Positions 43,434-51,012 of a stretch of 51,012 nt of DNA are shown here, piece by piece; within the stretch, counting starts at the first letter, position 1, and each line of letters opens with the position of its first letter. Below the pieces are notes generated by a model. The model did no database searches. It was not told where the DNA came from and worked only from the letters and a program-made list of their open reading frames with translations. The position numbers and the translations under genes are program-made. The DNA is from Candidatus Bathycorpusculum acetigenes (GTDB lineage Archaea > Thermoproteota > Bathyarchaeia > Bathyarchaeales > Bathycorpusculaceae): positions 1 to 51,012 of the forward strand of contig WQVG01000006.1 in assembly GCA_009781675.1 (NCBI GenBank). The letters are read 5' to 3'.

Positions 43434-44345
43434 ATGTTTAGCATGAGCCTTGTAAGTTTAGTGAAAATTCCACTCAATACAGATGACCCACTCAAGCAGG
43501 CGATAGCACAAGCACTAAGTCTAATCGACTACACCTTTGATAAGAACGTACATAAAGTCGTGATTAAACCTAACTTGTGCTATTACTGGGACGCCACCAC
43601 AGGACAAACGACTTCACCGCAATTTGTGGGATCACTTATTGATCTAATCCGTGGACAAATTCACCCCGACGTTGACATTGCCATTATAGAATCGGATGCT
43701 TCTGCCATGCGTTGCAAGTATGCCTTTAGGATGCTTGGCTATACAAAACTTGCAGAAGAAAAACATGTTCGACTTGTCAACCTCACCGAAGATCAAGCAA
43801 CAAACACCAATGTCCACTGTGGTACTAACAGCTATGATTTTATGGTACCTAAAACCATCCAAGAAGCCGAACTCAAAATCAACATTGCACACATAAAATA
43901 TACCGTTAACCCCATCAAACTTACCTGCGGACTCAAAAATATCTTTGGCTGCAACCCAGCACAGAAAAAATTTAAGTACCACAACGATCTTGGCAACGTC
44001 ATAGTTGCCTTAAACAAAGTGATGCCCTTTGACCTTACCCTAGTCGACAGCAACATTGCCGCAGGCGTCCAACCACGCAGAATGGGCTTGGTTATGGCAA
44101 GTCAAGACCCTGTTGCATTAGATTCTGCGGCTGCAAAAATCGCTTGGCTTGATCCCGCCAAAATTCCATATTTTAAAACCGCAGAACAAGAAGGCATTGG
44201 AAAACGCACCTACATTTTACGGGGGGAACCGCTTGAGTCTTTTAGGGCGATTTATCCTAAGCCGCCATTTAACATGAAACTTAAAAAACAACTCAAAAGG
44301 ACGCTTGTAACGGTTGGTTTAGGCAAACGCATGGGGCTAGAGTGA
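43434..44345 (+). CDS. DUF362-family protein
   Basis: A 303-aa cytoplasmic protein of the DUF362 family. Signatures include VHKVVIKPNLCYYWDATTGQ, then DVDIAIIESDASAM, then LTCGLKNIFGC and ALDSAAAKIAWLDP. Unlike many members it lacks an attached ferredoxin domain, although scattered Cys residues remain. The ATG at 43434 or 43443 may serve as start. Its stop overlaps the Gfo/Idh start (GTGA). Family function is not established. Here the operon position says sugar modification or precursor supply. Confidence 0.85.
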   Translation: MFSMSLVSLVKIPLNTDDPLKQAIAQALSLIDYTFDKNVHKVVIKPNLCYYWDATTGQTTSPQFVGSLIDLIRGQIHPDVDIAIIESDASAMRCKYAFRMLGYTKLAEEKHVRLVNLTEDQATNTNVHCGTNSYDFMVPKTIQEAELKINIAHIKYTVNPIKLTCGLKNIFGCNPAQKKFKYHNDLGNVIVALNKVMPFDLTLVDSNIAAGVQPRRMGLVMASQDPVALDSAAAKIAWLDPAKIPYFKTAEQEGIGKRTYILRGEPLESFRAIYPKPPFNMKLKKQLKRTLVTVGLGKRMGLE

Positions 44346-45340
44346 ATAATATGGAAAATAAACAGATACAAATAGGACTTATCGGAGCGGGCGGCGTTGG
44401 TCAGATGCATCTAAAACACGGTTTGATGCTTAGAGACGCAAAAATCACAGCCGTTGCAGACACTGCTAAACCCACTTTAGAACGAGCAAAAGCGTTGGGT
44501 ATTAAAAACATCTATACTGACTACACCGAGATGCTCAAAAATCCCCAGATTAACGCCGTCATAATTGCACTGCCCACGCATCTACACCACAGTTGTGCTC
44601 TCCAAGCGGCAGAATCAGGCAAAGATATTTTTCTTGAAAAACCCATCACCGTTGATGTCCAAGAAGCCAAAGAAGTTATCTCAGCGGCTCAGCGCAATTC
44701 TGTGAAACTGATGTTGGGTTATCCCATGCGGTTTAATCGTCGATTTCTCAAACTCAAAGCAGATATGGCAGAGGGATTAATCGGTGACCCAGAAAACGTA
44801 CATGCAACCTATGTGTGCGCTGGTCCCTTTGTTCATCGCGCTGATGGACACTCACCTGCACCTGTCCCTGATTGGTGGTTTAATACGCAATTTAGCGGCG
44901 GCGGCGCTCTTGCCGATCTAGGATGTCACATAATCAATCTGTTGCGGATGCTATTTGGTGAAATAGTTGACATTAAAGGACAGTTTGGCTACCGTTATAA
45001 CATGGATTTTGAGGACTCGGCTATGTGTCTTGCCCGCTTCACCTCAGGTACTTTGGCGGCCATCAACGTGGGCTGGTACGCTCAAGAGTATCTTTTGCGG
45101 CTTGATGTTTTGGGAAGCGTTCGAAACGTTTCCGTCGGACATATGCCACCCAAAACCATGCCTGCTGCCTATCAGATGCTTACTCATGGCATTTCAGAGT
45201 TTAATCAGCCTCACTTCGATGAGCTCCAGTACTTTGTGAATTGTCTCCACACCGATCAGGAGCCTACGCCCACGGGGTTAGATGGACTTAGGGATTTAGA
45301 GGCTATAACCAAAGCTTACAGAAACAAAATAACGCTATAA
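44342..45340 (+). CDS. Gfo/Idh/MocA-family oxidoreductase (canonical EKP)
   Basis: A 332-aa NAD(P)-dependent oxidoreductase. GLIGAGGVGQMH at 12-23 binds the cofactor, and E99-K100-P101 is the standard active-site lysine motif. GGGALADLGCHIINLLR supplies the conserved D/H pair of the C-terminal domain. It starts with GTG overlapping the DUF362 stop by 4 bases and lies 4 bases before the flippase gene. It likely oxidises or epimerises a nucleotide sugar. It is the second Gfo/Idh paralogue in the locus; the other (24653) has EKT. Confidence 0.93.
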   Translation: MNNMENKQIQIGLIGAGGVGQMHLKHGLMLRDAKITAVADTAKPTLERAKALGIKNIYTDYTEMLKNPQINAVIIALPTHLHHSCALQAAESGKDIFLEKPITVDVQEAKEVISAAQRNSVKLMLGYPMRFNRRFLKLKADMAEGLIGDPENVHATYVCAGPFVHRADGHSPAPVPDWWFNTQFSGGGALADLGCHIINLLRMLFGEIVDIKGQFGYRYNMDFEDSAMCLARFTSGTLAAINVGWYAQEYLLRLDVLGSVRNVSVGHMPPKTMPAAYQMLTHGISEFNQPHFDELQYFVNCLHTDQEPTPTGLDGLRDLEAITKAYRNKITL

Positions 45341-45344
45341 CAAC

Positions 45345-47081
45345 TTGGATCTGATGCAGATGGCTAAGGCTATAGAGATGGGCAAAACCTCAGCTATTGG
45401 CAGTTTTCATCTGCTGTTGGGCGTCGCCGGTTCCACTATCATTATGGCTATAGGCACCATCGCTTTGGGAATACTCCTTCCTGCGGAGGGTGTTGGACTC
45501 TATGGTATGGCACTGATTCCTTCAGCGATTATTAACTTCTTTAGGGATTGGGGAGTTAACACCGCCATAACAAAACAGATCGCGGGATTACGGGGAACCG
45601 GTAGAGACTCAGAGATTCATGATGTTATCGTTTCAGGAATTGTTTTTGAGATCATAAGCGGCATTGTTTTGTCGTTGATTTGTTTTGCGATTGCATGGCC
45701 ACTTGCTTACATCATCAGTCCCCAAAATGCAGAAGCATTATCCCTCTACATAGGCATCATGTCGGTCTCTATTTTTGCAGGCGCCATCGCAGCTGCATCA
45801 GGCGGCGTTTTTGTAGGCTATGAACGCATGAAACTCAACAGCATCACACAAATCAGCCAAGCCATAATCAAAACTGCACTTGGACCCCTGCTCATCATAA
45901 TAGGTGCAGGTGTTTTAGGCGCAGTAGTGGCGGCTATGGTTTCCATGCTTGCAGGCGGCATCATTGCCGTTCTTTTGGTCTACTATATCCTGTTTAGGCC
46001 TCTGCGTAAAAGTAAAACCGGTAAATGTGACATAAAACAAACTCTAAAACCTATGCTAACGTATGGACTACCGTTGACCGCCTCAACCATCGCGGCTGGT
46101 GTACTACCGCAGGTTTTTTCTTTTGTCATGGCAGTTTATGCCGGCACCTGGATGATGGGAAACTACTTTACCGCCGTAAACTTTTCGGTTCTGCTCACCT
46201 TTGTTTCTATCCCAACTGCGACAGCACTATTTCCGGTTTTTGCAAAACTAGATCCACAAAAAGAACCCGAACTTCTAAAAACAGTGTTTGCTTTCTCAGT
46301 GAAGTATACGGCATTACTTCTTGTTCCAGCTACCATGGCATTGATTACACTTGCAACTCCGTTAGTTAATACACTATTTCCTATGGAGGGAATTTTTCAG
46401 TCACTCCTTGTTGCTGGCGCAGAACCCAAGTTTCCCTTTGCTCCGCTCTTTTTAGTCCTCTCAGCAGCGGTTAACTTGTTTGTCCTCTTTGGCAACGTCA
46501 GTTTAGGAACCTTTCTTATCGGCATCGGCGAAACCAGACAACTCATGAAGCAGAGTGCACTGTCTTTGGCAGTTGGGTTACCACTGGCTTATTTTCTGGT
46601 TGAATATTCTTTTTCGCTGGGCGGTTCAAACGCTCAGCTGTCATCGGCTTATGCAGTGATAGGAGGCTTAGTTGGCTCTCTTATAGCAAGTATGCCAGGG
46701 ATGATTTGGGGACTAATTTGGAGCTGGAGAAAATATCATGTTAGGGCTGATTTTAGGGTTTCCAGCAAAATTTTTGCAGCTTCTCTGTTTGCATCCATCG
46801 TATCGTTTGCGCTGATTAGTTTTTTGAACCTGCCCTACGTAATTATACTAGCGGCGGGGTTTGTGGTGTTTGGGTTGGTTTATCTTGTTGCCGCACCCAT
46901 TTTTGGGGCCGTCAATCGTATGGATATAGAGAATTTCCGCGCTATGTTTTCAGGTTTAGGCATTGTTTCAAGGTTTCTTAACGTGCCTTTGTTGTTTATG
47001 CGTAAGATATGCCGGGGTAATGTTGAACCACAGGTTTTAGCCCCCGCTGGTTCACAACCGGATGATAGCCAGAAGCCTTAA
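45345..47081 (+). CDS. Wzx/MATE-type oligosaccharide flippase
   Basis: A 578-aa multispanning protein with about 14 hydrophobic segments, beginning SFHLLLGVAGSTIIMAIGTIALGILLP. It is typical of polysaccharide transporter/flippase proteins (PST/AglR-like) that move lipid-linked oligosaccharides across the membrane. Charged residues in helix 1-2 (GLYGMALIPSAIINFFRDWGVNTAITK) and a cytoplasmic tail rich in Pro/Gln fit the family. The TTG start at 45345 is followed by ATG at 45354. It ends the long operon; T-rich sequence follows. Confidence 0.92.
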   Translation: MDLMQMAKAIEMGKTSAIGSFHLLLGVAGSTIIMAIGTIALGILLPAEGVGLYGMALIPSAIINFFRDWGVNTAITKQIAGLRGTGRDSEIHDVIVSGIVFEIISGIVLSLICFAIAWPLAYIISPQNAEALSLYIGIMSVSIFAGAIAAASGGVFVGYERMKLNSITQISQAIIKTALGPLLIIIGAGVLGAVVAAMVSMLAGGIIAVLLVYYILFRPLRKSKTGKCDIKQTLKPMLTYGLPLTASTIAAGVLPQVFSFVMAVYAGTWMMGNYFTAVNFSVLLTFVSIPTATALFPVFAKLDPQKEPELLKTVFAFSVKYTALLLVPATMALITLATPLVNTLFPMEGIFQSLLVAGAEPKFPFAPLFLVLSAAVNLFVLFGNVSLGTFLIGIGETRQLMKQSALSLAVGLPLAYFLVEYSFSLGGSNAQLSSAYAVIGGLVGSLIASMPGMIWGLIWSWRKYHVRADFRVSSKIFAASLFASIVSFALISFLNLPYVIILAAGFVVFGLVYLVAAPIFGAVNRMDIENFRAMFSGLGIVSRFLNVPLLFMRKICRGNVEPQVLAPAGSQPDDSQKP

Positions 47082-47098
47082 AGCCAACGCGTTAAGTA

Positions 47099-47125
47099 TT
47101 AATTTGTATATTTTTTTGTTTTTTA
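47099..47125 (+). terminator. T-rich putative terminator after the flippase gene
   Basis: T runs of seven and six within 27 bases, just after the flippase stop and immediately before the next ribosome site. It could equally be an A/T-rich leader of the next gene. Confidence 0.3.
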
Positions 47126-47138
47126 TGGAGTGATATTT

Positions 47139-47966
47139 TTGATGTCAACTAAGAAAAGCGTTTCAACCATATTTATCGCAGGTATCTTTTTAGCCGCCGG
47201 AGGTTTTTTGCTTGTTTGCTCGTTTATTTTTGAAATGCAGGTAGCGGCTTTTGTCGGGTTAGGCTTAACTTTTTGGGGTGCTGTTTTTGTTTTAGCTCGG
47301 AATGGAAACTATGTTGATAGCAGTCTTCTTGACAGCAGCGCTCACTCTACTTACTCGACCATTGATCGGATGATTAGTGATTTAAAATATAGCGGTCATG
47401 GCTACTACATCCCGGCCTATCCAAAGGATGTCTTTTTGCCTGATTATCTAAAGAATCTGCGTGACCCTGTAGTTTTTATCACTGAGAATTTTGATGGTAA
47501 CCCCTCCATCGATGAGTTGGCACAGAACAAATTTATCTCCACTCAAACTCGTGGCGTCTTTGTAACTTCGCCCGGTGCAGGTATCATGTCGCAGGTTGAG
47601 CGGCAGTTACGACTTGATCTAAGCAAAATCAGTTTGGACGAACTCGCGGATATATTACCTAAATACCTCACCGAGAATTTGAACTTAGCTAAATCTGCAA
47701 GTCTAGTGTTGACGTCCCATGGAGCTGAGTTTAGAGCACGAGGTATTCTCTATGAGAGCTTATATAGCCCTGAGAGTAATCTCAAAAGTCTCAGTTTGTT
47801 GGGTTGTCCTGTTGTCAGTGCGGTAGCCTCGGCGCTTGCTAAGACCTCAGGTAAAACTGTGGTTATTTCAGAGCAGAAGATTTTTCCGGGAAACAGTGTT
47901 TTTGCTGTGTATATTTTCGTTGGGAGACAAAAAAATGAACTTCCCCCTCGCGATTCCCGATATTAG
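47139..47966 (+). CDS. Two-helix membrane-anchored protein of unknown function
   Basis: A protein of about 275 aa from TTG at 47139 or the adjacent ATG at 47142, eight to eleven bases after GGAG. Two N-terminal transmembrane helices (STIFIAGIFLAAGGFLLVCSF and VAAFVGLGLTFWGAVFVLA) are followed by a mixed alpha/beta soluble domain, probably cytoplasmic by the short loop. Recognisable stretches are RGVFVTSPGAGIMSQVE and LGCPVVSAVASALAKTSGK. I do not recognise the family. It overlaps the next small membrane protein by 32 bases, so the two likely form a complex. Confidence 0.7.
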   Translation: MMSTKKSVSTIFIAGIFLAAGGFLLVCSFIFEMQVAAFVGLGLTFWGAVFVLARNGNYVDSSLLDSSAHSTYSTIDRMISDLKYSGHGYYIPAYPKDVFLPDYLKNLRDPVVFITENFDGNPSIDELAQNKFISTQTRGVFVTSPGAGIMSQVERQLRLDLSKISLDELADILPKYLTENLNLAKSASLVLTSHGAEFRARGILYESLYSPESNLKSLSLLGCPVVSAVASALAKTSGKTVVISEQKIFPGNSVFAVYIFVGRQKNELPPRDSRY

Positions 47967-48141
47967 CCTGTGGCTTGCCGTAACAGCGATTATTCTGCTG
48001 ATTACCTCAGAGTTACTGTATTCGTCGGCTACTTTTTCATCCAAGATTCATCTTGATAGAAATCTGTTACGTATACTTGCCGTGGGCTGTGGTTTTGGTT
48101 TTATGCTAACAGTGCTTATGCGGTTTGCGGGCTTAGCCTAG
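47935..48141 (+). CDS. 68-aa two-helix membrane protein
   Basis: The ATG at 47935, after GGGAGACAAAA, starts inside the end of the preceding gene. The product has two hydrophobic helices (LWLAVTAIILLITSELLYSSA and LLRILAVGCGFGFMLTVLM) joined by a short basic loop. It is probably a partner subunit of the upstream membrane-anchored protein. No known motif. Confidence 0.65.
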   Translation: MNFPLAIPDISLWLAVTAIILLITSELLYSSATFSSKIHLDRNLLRILAVGCGFGFMLTVLMRFAGLA

Positions 48142-48265
48142 CAATTTTCTTGTTTTTAGTGTGCCCGTCGGTTTTTCTGTGGCCTCTACTGGCTACATCC
48201 GGCGTCCACCTAACTTTCACTCTATATCAGCTGGAAATGACCTATATCCTTAATAGACGAGCAAT

Positions 48266-48988
48266 GTGACATTTCTAAGAAAACTGGAGGAAAAAGATCT
48301 GTTTGCTGTCGGGCATATGTGCCTCGCGTATCTTTTAGGTAAAGGCGCATCGAAGGCATTGCGGGTAAAAATCAACATACCAGTATTGCTAGTTTTATCC
48401 ATACTGCCCGATATAGACATCCTTGGCACATTTTTATTCAATTACAATATACATCGGGGCCCAACACACTCGATTGTGGTGGCAGGACTTGTTTTCATTC
48501 CGCTCTTTATCATCTATCGCAAAAAAGCAATTCCTTATTTTTTGGGGTTAGCTTCACATTTCTTAATCGGCGATTTTATCGTAGGGGGACAACTGCAGTT
48601 GCTATGGCCGCTTTCACGCTCAAAGTTTGGGCTACATGAACTGGGCTTCCCCCTCATCACAATAGATAGCCGCATAAACGTCGCTTTAGAATTAAGTTTG
48701 TTCATAATAGCCATCATGGTGTTAGTTATATCCAAAGACTGGAAGGTCTTCTTTAAAGGTCGTTTATCAAATCTTGTTCTCATAATTCCTACAACTACGG
48801 TTCTTCTGCCAAGTACCATTGGCTATCCCTTCACTGATTCACTGCTACTAACAGCACCCGCTTTGGCACTGGCACACATATTCTTCCTTGTGCTCTTCAG
48901 TATCGCGATTTTATCCGCACTAATAGCGCTCTATCGACATGGGTTTGGTGAGGGCAACAAAAAGCAACCTGTACAGACACACAGCTAA
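48266..48988 (+). CDS. DUF457/YdjM-like membrane-bound metal-dependent hydrolase
   Basis: A 240-aa membrane protein with the family's metal residues in GHMCLAYLLGK, ILPDIDILG, HRGPTHS and ASHFLIGD, and about six hydrophobic segments. In the family these are predicted membrane-embedded metal-dependent hydrolases, likely phosphatases or lipid hydrolases; experimental evidence is thin. The GTG at 48266 gives a charged 11-residue lead (TFLRKLEEKD). GGAGG at 48286 lies eight bases before an in-frame CTG at 48299, which may be the true start. A role in recycling lipid carriers would suit the location. Confidence 0.85.
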   Translation: MTFLRKLEEKDLFAVGHMCLAYLLGKGASKALRVKINIPVLLVLSILPDIDILGTFLFNYNIHRGPTHSIVVAGLVFIPLFIIYRKKAIPYFLGLASHFLIGDFIVGGQLQLLWPLSRSKFGLHELGFPLITIDSRINVALELSLFIIAIMVLVISKDWKVFFKGRLSNLVLIIPTTTVLLPSTIGYPFTDSLLLTAPALALAHIFFLVLFSIAILSALIALYRHGFGEGNKKQPVQTHS

Positions 48989-49076
48989 GCTACATATTTA
49001 TAAAAAGCCCCTTGTTGACAAGAGACGATTCTTTGGTGCCTCATCCTGCCTTAACCCAGACCTTGGAGGTGCGGTT

Positions 49077-49441
49077 ATGTTTGGTTAGGTGCTTTAGGTG
49101 CAACTTTAGGGGTATTGCTTGGTGCAACCGTAACAGCACTGGCTGTAACTGCAAAATACCTGCAACAGAAAAACAACCCAGACCATCAGCCCAAACCCAA
49201 GTATAACCTATGGGGATCGTTGATTTCACAGCTGCTTTGCTATTATCATATGTGCACTTTTTTTGATTTTCTTGCAGATACCATAAGTAAGGAGAGGCGC
49301 AGAAAAAAGATCTGCAAGTTGTTAAGATCTGCCATGAGCCGGGTCCAGTTAAGAAATGTACTTAAACTCAGAAAAACCCTCCATAAAACAAACAGGAAGC
49401 AGATCAAGCGAATAGGGATTGGTGAACTGGATAAAATATAA
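49077..49441 (+). pseudogene. Small membrane protein gene with an apparent early frameshift
   Basis: GGAGGT (49065-49070) and ATG (49077) give a start that stops after three codons (M-F-G-stop). One extra T in the TTT at 49080-49082 would join it to the open frame that runs to 49441, giving M-F-W-L-G-A-L-G-A-T-L and continuing GVLLGATVTALAVTAKY. The first part is a clear transmembrane helix; the later half is basic (KERRRKKICKLLRSA). Either a sequencing/assembly slip or a real inactivating mutation. The far C-terminal part may not belong to the original protein. Confidence 0.45.
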
Positions 49442-49622
49442 AACCAAAAATATCCAAATAGTTAGGTACGCCGTTCAGTTGCTGTTTTTCTTCTTGATTC
49501 TTTACTTGGCGGTAATTGGCATCTGGAAAGGCGTATTGTTACTTGTGATATTTGGGATAACCCTTATTTTAGGACGCTTCTTTTGCGGCTGGATATGTCC
49601 ATTTGGGTTATACATAGTTTAA
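49419..49622 (+). pseudogene. Truncated NapH/CcoG-like iron-sulfur membrane protein (N-terminal fragment)
   Basis: 67 codons from GTG at 49419. After a basic start, two hydrophobic segments (YAVQLLFFFLILYLAVIGI and VLLLVIFGITLILG) lead into GRFFCGWICPFG, the first cysteine motif of the NapH/CcoG-type 4Fe-4S membrane proteins. It then stops. Full-length relatives continue for over 150 residues with more helices and ferredoxin motifs. The stop lies 67 bases before an integrase gene, which suggests disruption by integration, or decay. Confidence 0.7.
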
Positions 49623-49688
49623 ATAACGGTCATTTGATACATGTCTATGGGTAACCATAGAAAATAAACCATGACAGAGTGAACAAAT

Positions 49689-50831
49689 ATGAGAAGATTA
49701 GAAGAATTCCTTGACGAACAGCACAGTATGAGTGAAAGCCGAAAAGTAAACTATCGTAACGCCATAACACTTTTCGAAAAAATTGCTGAAGCGGAATTTG
49801 AAGATATATATCTCGACCGAAAAAAAGTTAACACAACATTGTCGGCTATAAGCAAGGTTCCCAAAAACCCAAAAGATATTGAGTATACTTTAAACAAGCC
49901 TCATGCAAGAGCTGACAGCACTTGGAACACTTTTCTTGGAGCCTATAAACGATATGCAAAATGGTTATCCGATCCCGACGATATGGATTGCCCCAAGATT
50001 TGGCGCAAAATCAAAGTAAAAAAGATCGATTGGGAAGAAAAATTAAAAGACAAATGGTTAACTGAACAAGAATTTTACCAGTTCTTAGACGTTATAGATA
50101 ACTTATGTCTTAAAGCGTTATTTTGTACAACTGTTGCAGGTGCGTTGCGTAGAGGCGAAGTTTTAAACCTCAAAGTAGGCGATGTGGAGATTTCTGGAAG
50201 CGAATGCCTTGTTACTGTGAGTGGTAAGACAGGAACCCGCACATTTGTTATGAATCAATTTGCCCCCATACTTATCCAATGGCTTAATTTTCATCCCTTA
50301 AAACACGATAAAACAGCGGCTCTATGGACGCGCAACAAAACTACAACCAACAACACCATAGATATCGGTCTTAAAAAAACCCGAGTTACTCAGTTCTTAA
50401 AGAGTTATTGTCAGCGAGCTAAAATTAAAAAGCCTGTTAGTATGCATTGGCTTCGACATACGAAAGTGACTTGGACTGCTAGAAATCAAAAACTACGTGT
50501 AAATGATAAACAGGCTAACAGCATGTTTGGCTGGAGTGCAAGCAGTGGTATGTATAATCGGTATACTCATTTGGCGGCTACCGATACAGCAGATACTTTT
50601 CGGCTACTTGATGGGGTAGAGCCGTCTGAGAAGGTTGAGAATCGCGGCAAGATTTTGCAACGATTACAGTGTTTTGGCTGTAATGAACTAAATCTTGCCG
50701 GATCGCTCTACTGCTTTAAATGTGGATTGCCCTTGACTGAGGAGGAGGCGATGCGGCAGAGTGTGATGAAAGAAATACATGCCGAGGAGATTAAGGCACG
50801 GCTGGAGAAGAGACGACACAGCCTACATTAA
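49689..50831 (+). CDS. Tyrosine recombinase/integrase with C-terminal zinc ribbon
   Basis: A 380-aa site-specific recombinase. An N-terminal SAM-like core-binding domain (about 1-115) precedes the catalytic domain, with R154 (GALRRGE), K180 (SGKTG), H253-x-x-R256 (HWLRH), W282 (FGWSAS) and the nucleophile Y292 (RYTHL). After residue 320 a zinc ribbon with C328/C331 and C342/C345 is attached, followed by a charged helix. The complete catalytic set suggests it is active. It probably belongs to an integrated element extending beyond the window, since no other element gene is visible inside. Confidence 0.93.
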   Translation: MRRLEEFLDEQHSMSESRKVNYRNAITLFEKIAEAEFEDIYLDRKKVNTTLSAISKVPKNPKDIEYTLNKPHARADSTWNTFLGAYKRYAKWLSDPDDMDCPKIWRKIKVKKIDWEEKLKDKWLTEQEFYQFLDVIDNLCLKALFCTTVAGALRRGEVLNLKVGDVEISGSECLVTVSGKTGTRTFVMNQFAPILIQWLNFHPLKHDKTAALWTRNKTTTNNTIDIGLKKTRVTQFLKSYCQRAKIKKPVSMHWLRHTKVTWTARNQKLRVNDKQANSMFGWSASSGMYNRYTHLAATDTADTFRLLDGVEPSEKVENRGKILQRLQCFGCNELNLAGSLYCFKCGLPLTEEEAMRQSVMKEIHAEEIKARLEKRRHSLH

Positions 50832-50880
50832 GAAAAATAGCTCAATTGATACGCTCTGATGAATACAAATATGTTTTTTA

Positions 50881-51012
50881 CCCCCCCCCCCCCCCCCCCC
50901 CCCCCCCCTCTCTCTTCTTAACCATATTATATTTATATTTTTTTCTTTTATTTTTTTATAAATAAAAAAAAAGAAATATGGAGAAAATAGAAATAGATAA
51001 AAAAAAAAATAA
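50881..51012. repeat. Poly-C run and low-complexity contig end
   Basis: Exactly 28 consecutive C's (50881-50908) are followed by a TCTCTCTTCTT tract and then nearly pure A/T to the end. This differs from everything else in the window and looks like sequencing or assembly junk at a contig end rather than biology. Confidence 0.75.

Noticed and set aside
49012-49206. 64-codon plus-strand frame upstream of the NapH fragment
   Set aside because: Its translation has no membrane or domain features and it runs across the ribosome site of the frameshifted gene.

Overview
The window reads as a piece of an archaeal chromosome. A TACK-type archaeon, most likely a member of Bathyarchaeia, is my best inference. 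The evidence is: TATA elements 20-30 bases before many starts; frequent GTG and TTG starts with GGAGG-type ribosome sites; an archaeal triosephosphate isomerase; an archaeal glycogen debranching enzyme; TrmB and ArnR1-like regulators; HdrA; and a short helicase-free XPF nuclease with HhH motifs, the form seen outside Euryarchaeota. No rRNA or ribosomal-protein gene is present to fix the taxon.

Region 1 (1-19,000) is mostly housekeeping. It holds tRNA-Pro(GGG), a polyferredoxin overlapping an HdrA-MvhD fusion (flavin-based electron transfer), RNase HII, a TrmB-CBS regulator, a tight tpiA-DUF89-glycogen debranching cassette (sugar storage and triose metabolism), a surface protein, XPF, a mini cytochrome b5, a muconolactone-isomerase-like protein, two small overlapping genes, a family-4-like uracil-DNA glycosylase, two membrane-anchored proteins (one glycosidase-like) and a four-CBS protein ending in a ribosome-hibernation-like domain. 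A 1.2-kb stretch without genes (18,309-19,546) follows. It contains inverted repeats that could be a structured RNA.

Region 2 (19,500-49,000) is a large surface-glycan locus. It encodes nine glycosyltransferases (six GT2, three GT4), a DUF2206-type multispanning protein, a Wzx/MATE-type flippase, sugar-modifying enzymes (DegT aminotransferase, FdtA-like ketoisomerase, PglD-like and FemAB-like acyltransferases, PIG-L deacetylase, WbqC, two Gfo/Idh/MocA oxidoreductases) and several proteins of unknown function (an NPFHG protein, a DUF362 protein, a membrane-anchored pair). A secreted GH5 glycosidase and an Ig-like anchored protein lie on the opposite strand. The expected flow is: make an N-acylated amino sugar, assemble an oligosaccharide on a lipid carrier, flip it, and attach or polymerise it outside. 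No oligosaccharyltransferase (AglB) or nucleotide-sugar synthase of the RmlA/RmlB type is in view.

Region 3 (49,000-51,012) looks like a disturbed accessory junction: a frameshifted small membrane protein, the first 67 codons of a NapH-like iron-sulfur membrane protein, and a tyrosine recombinase with a zinc ribbon. The last 130 bases (28 C's followed by low-complexity A/T) look like a contig-end artefact.
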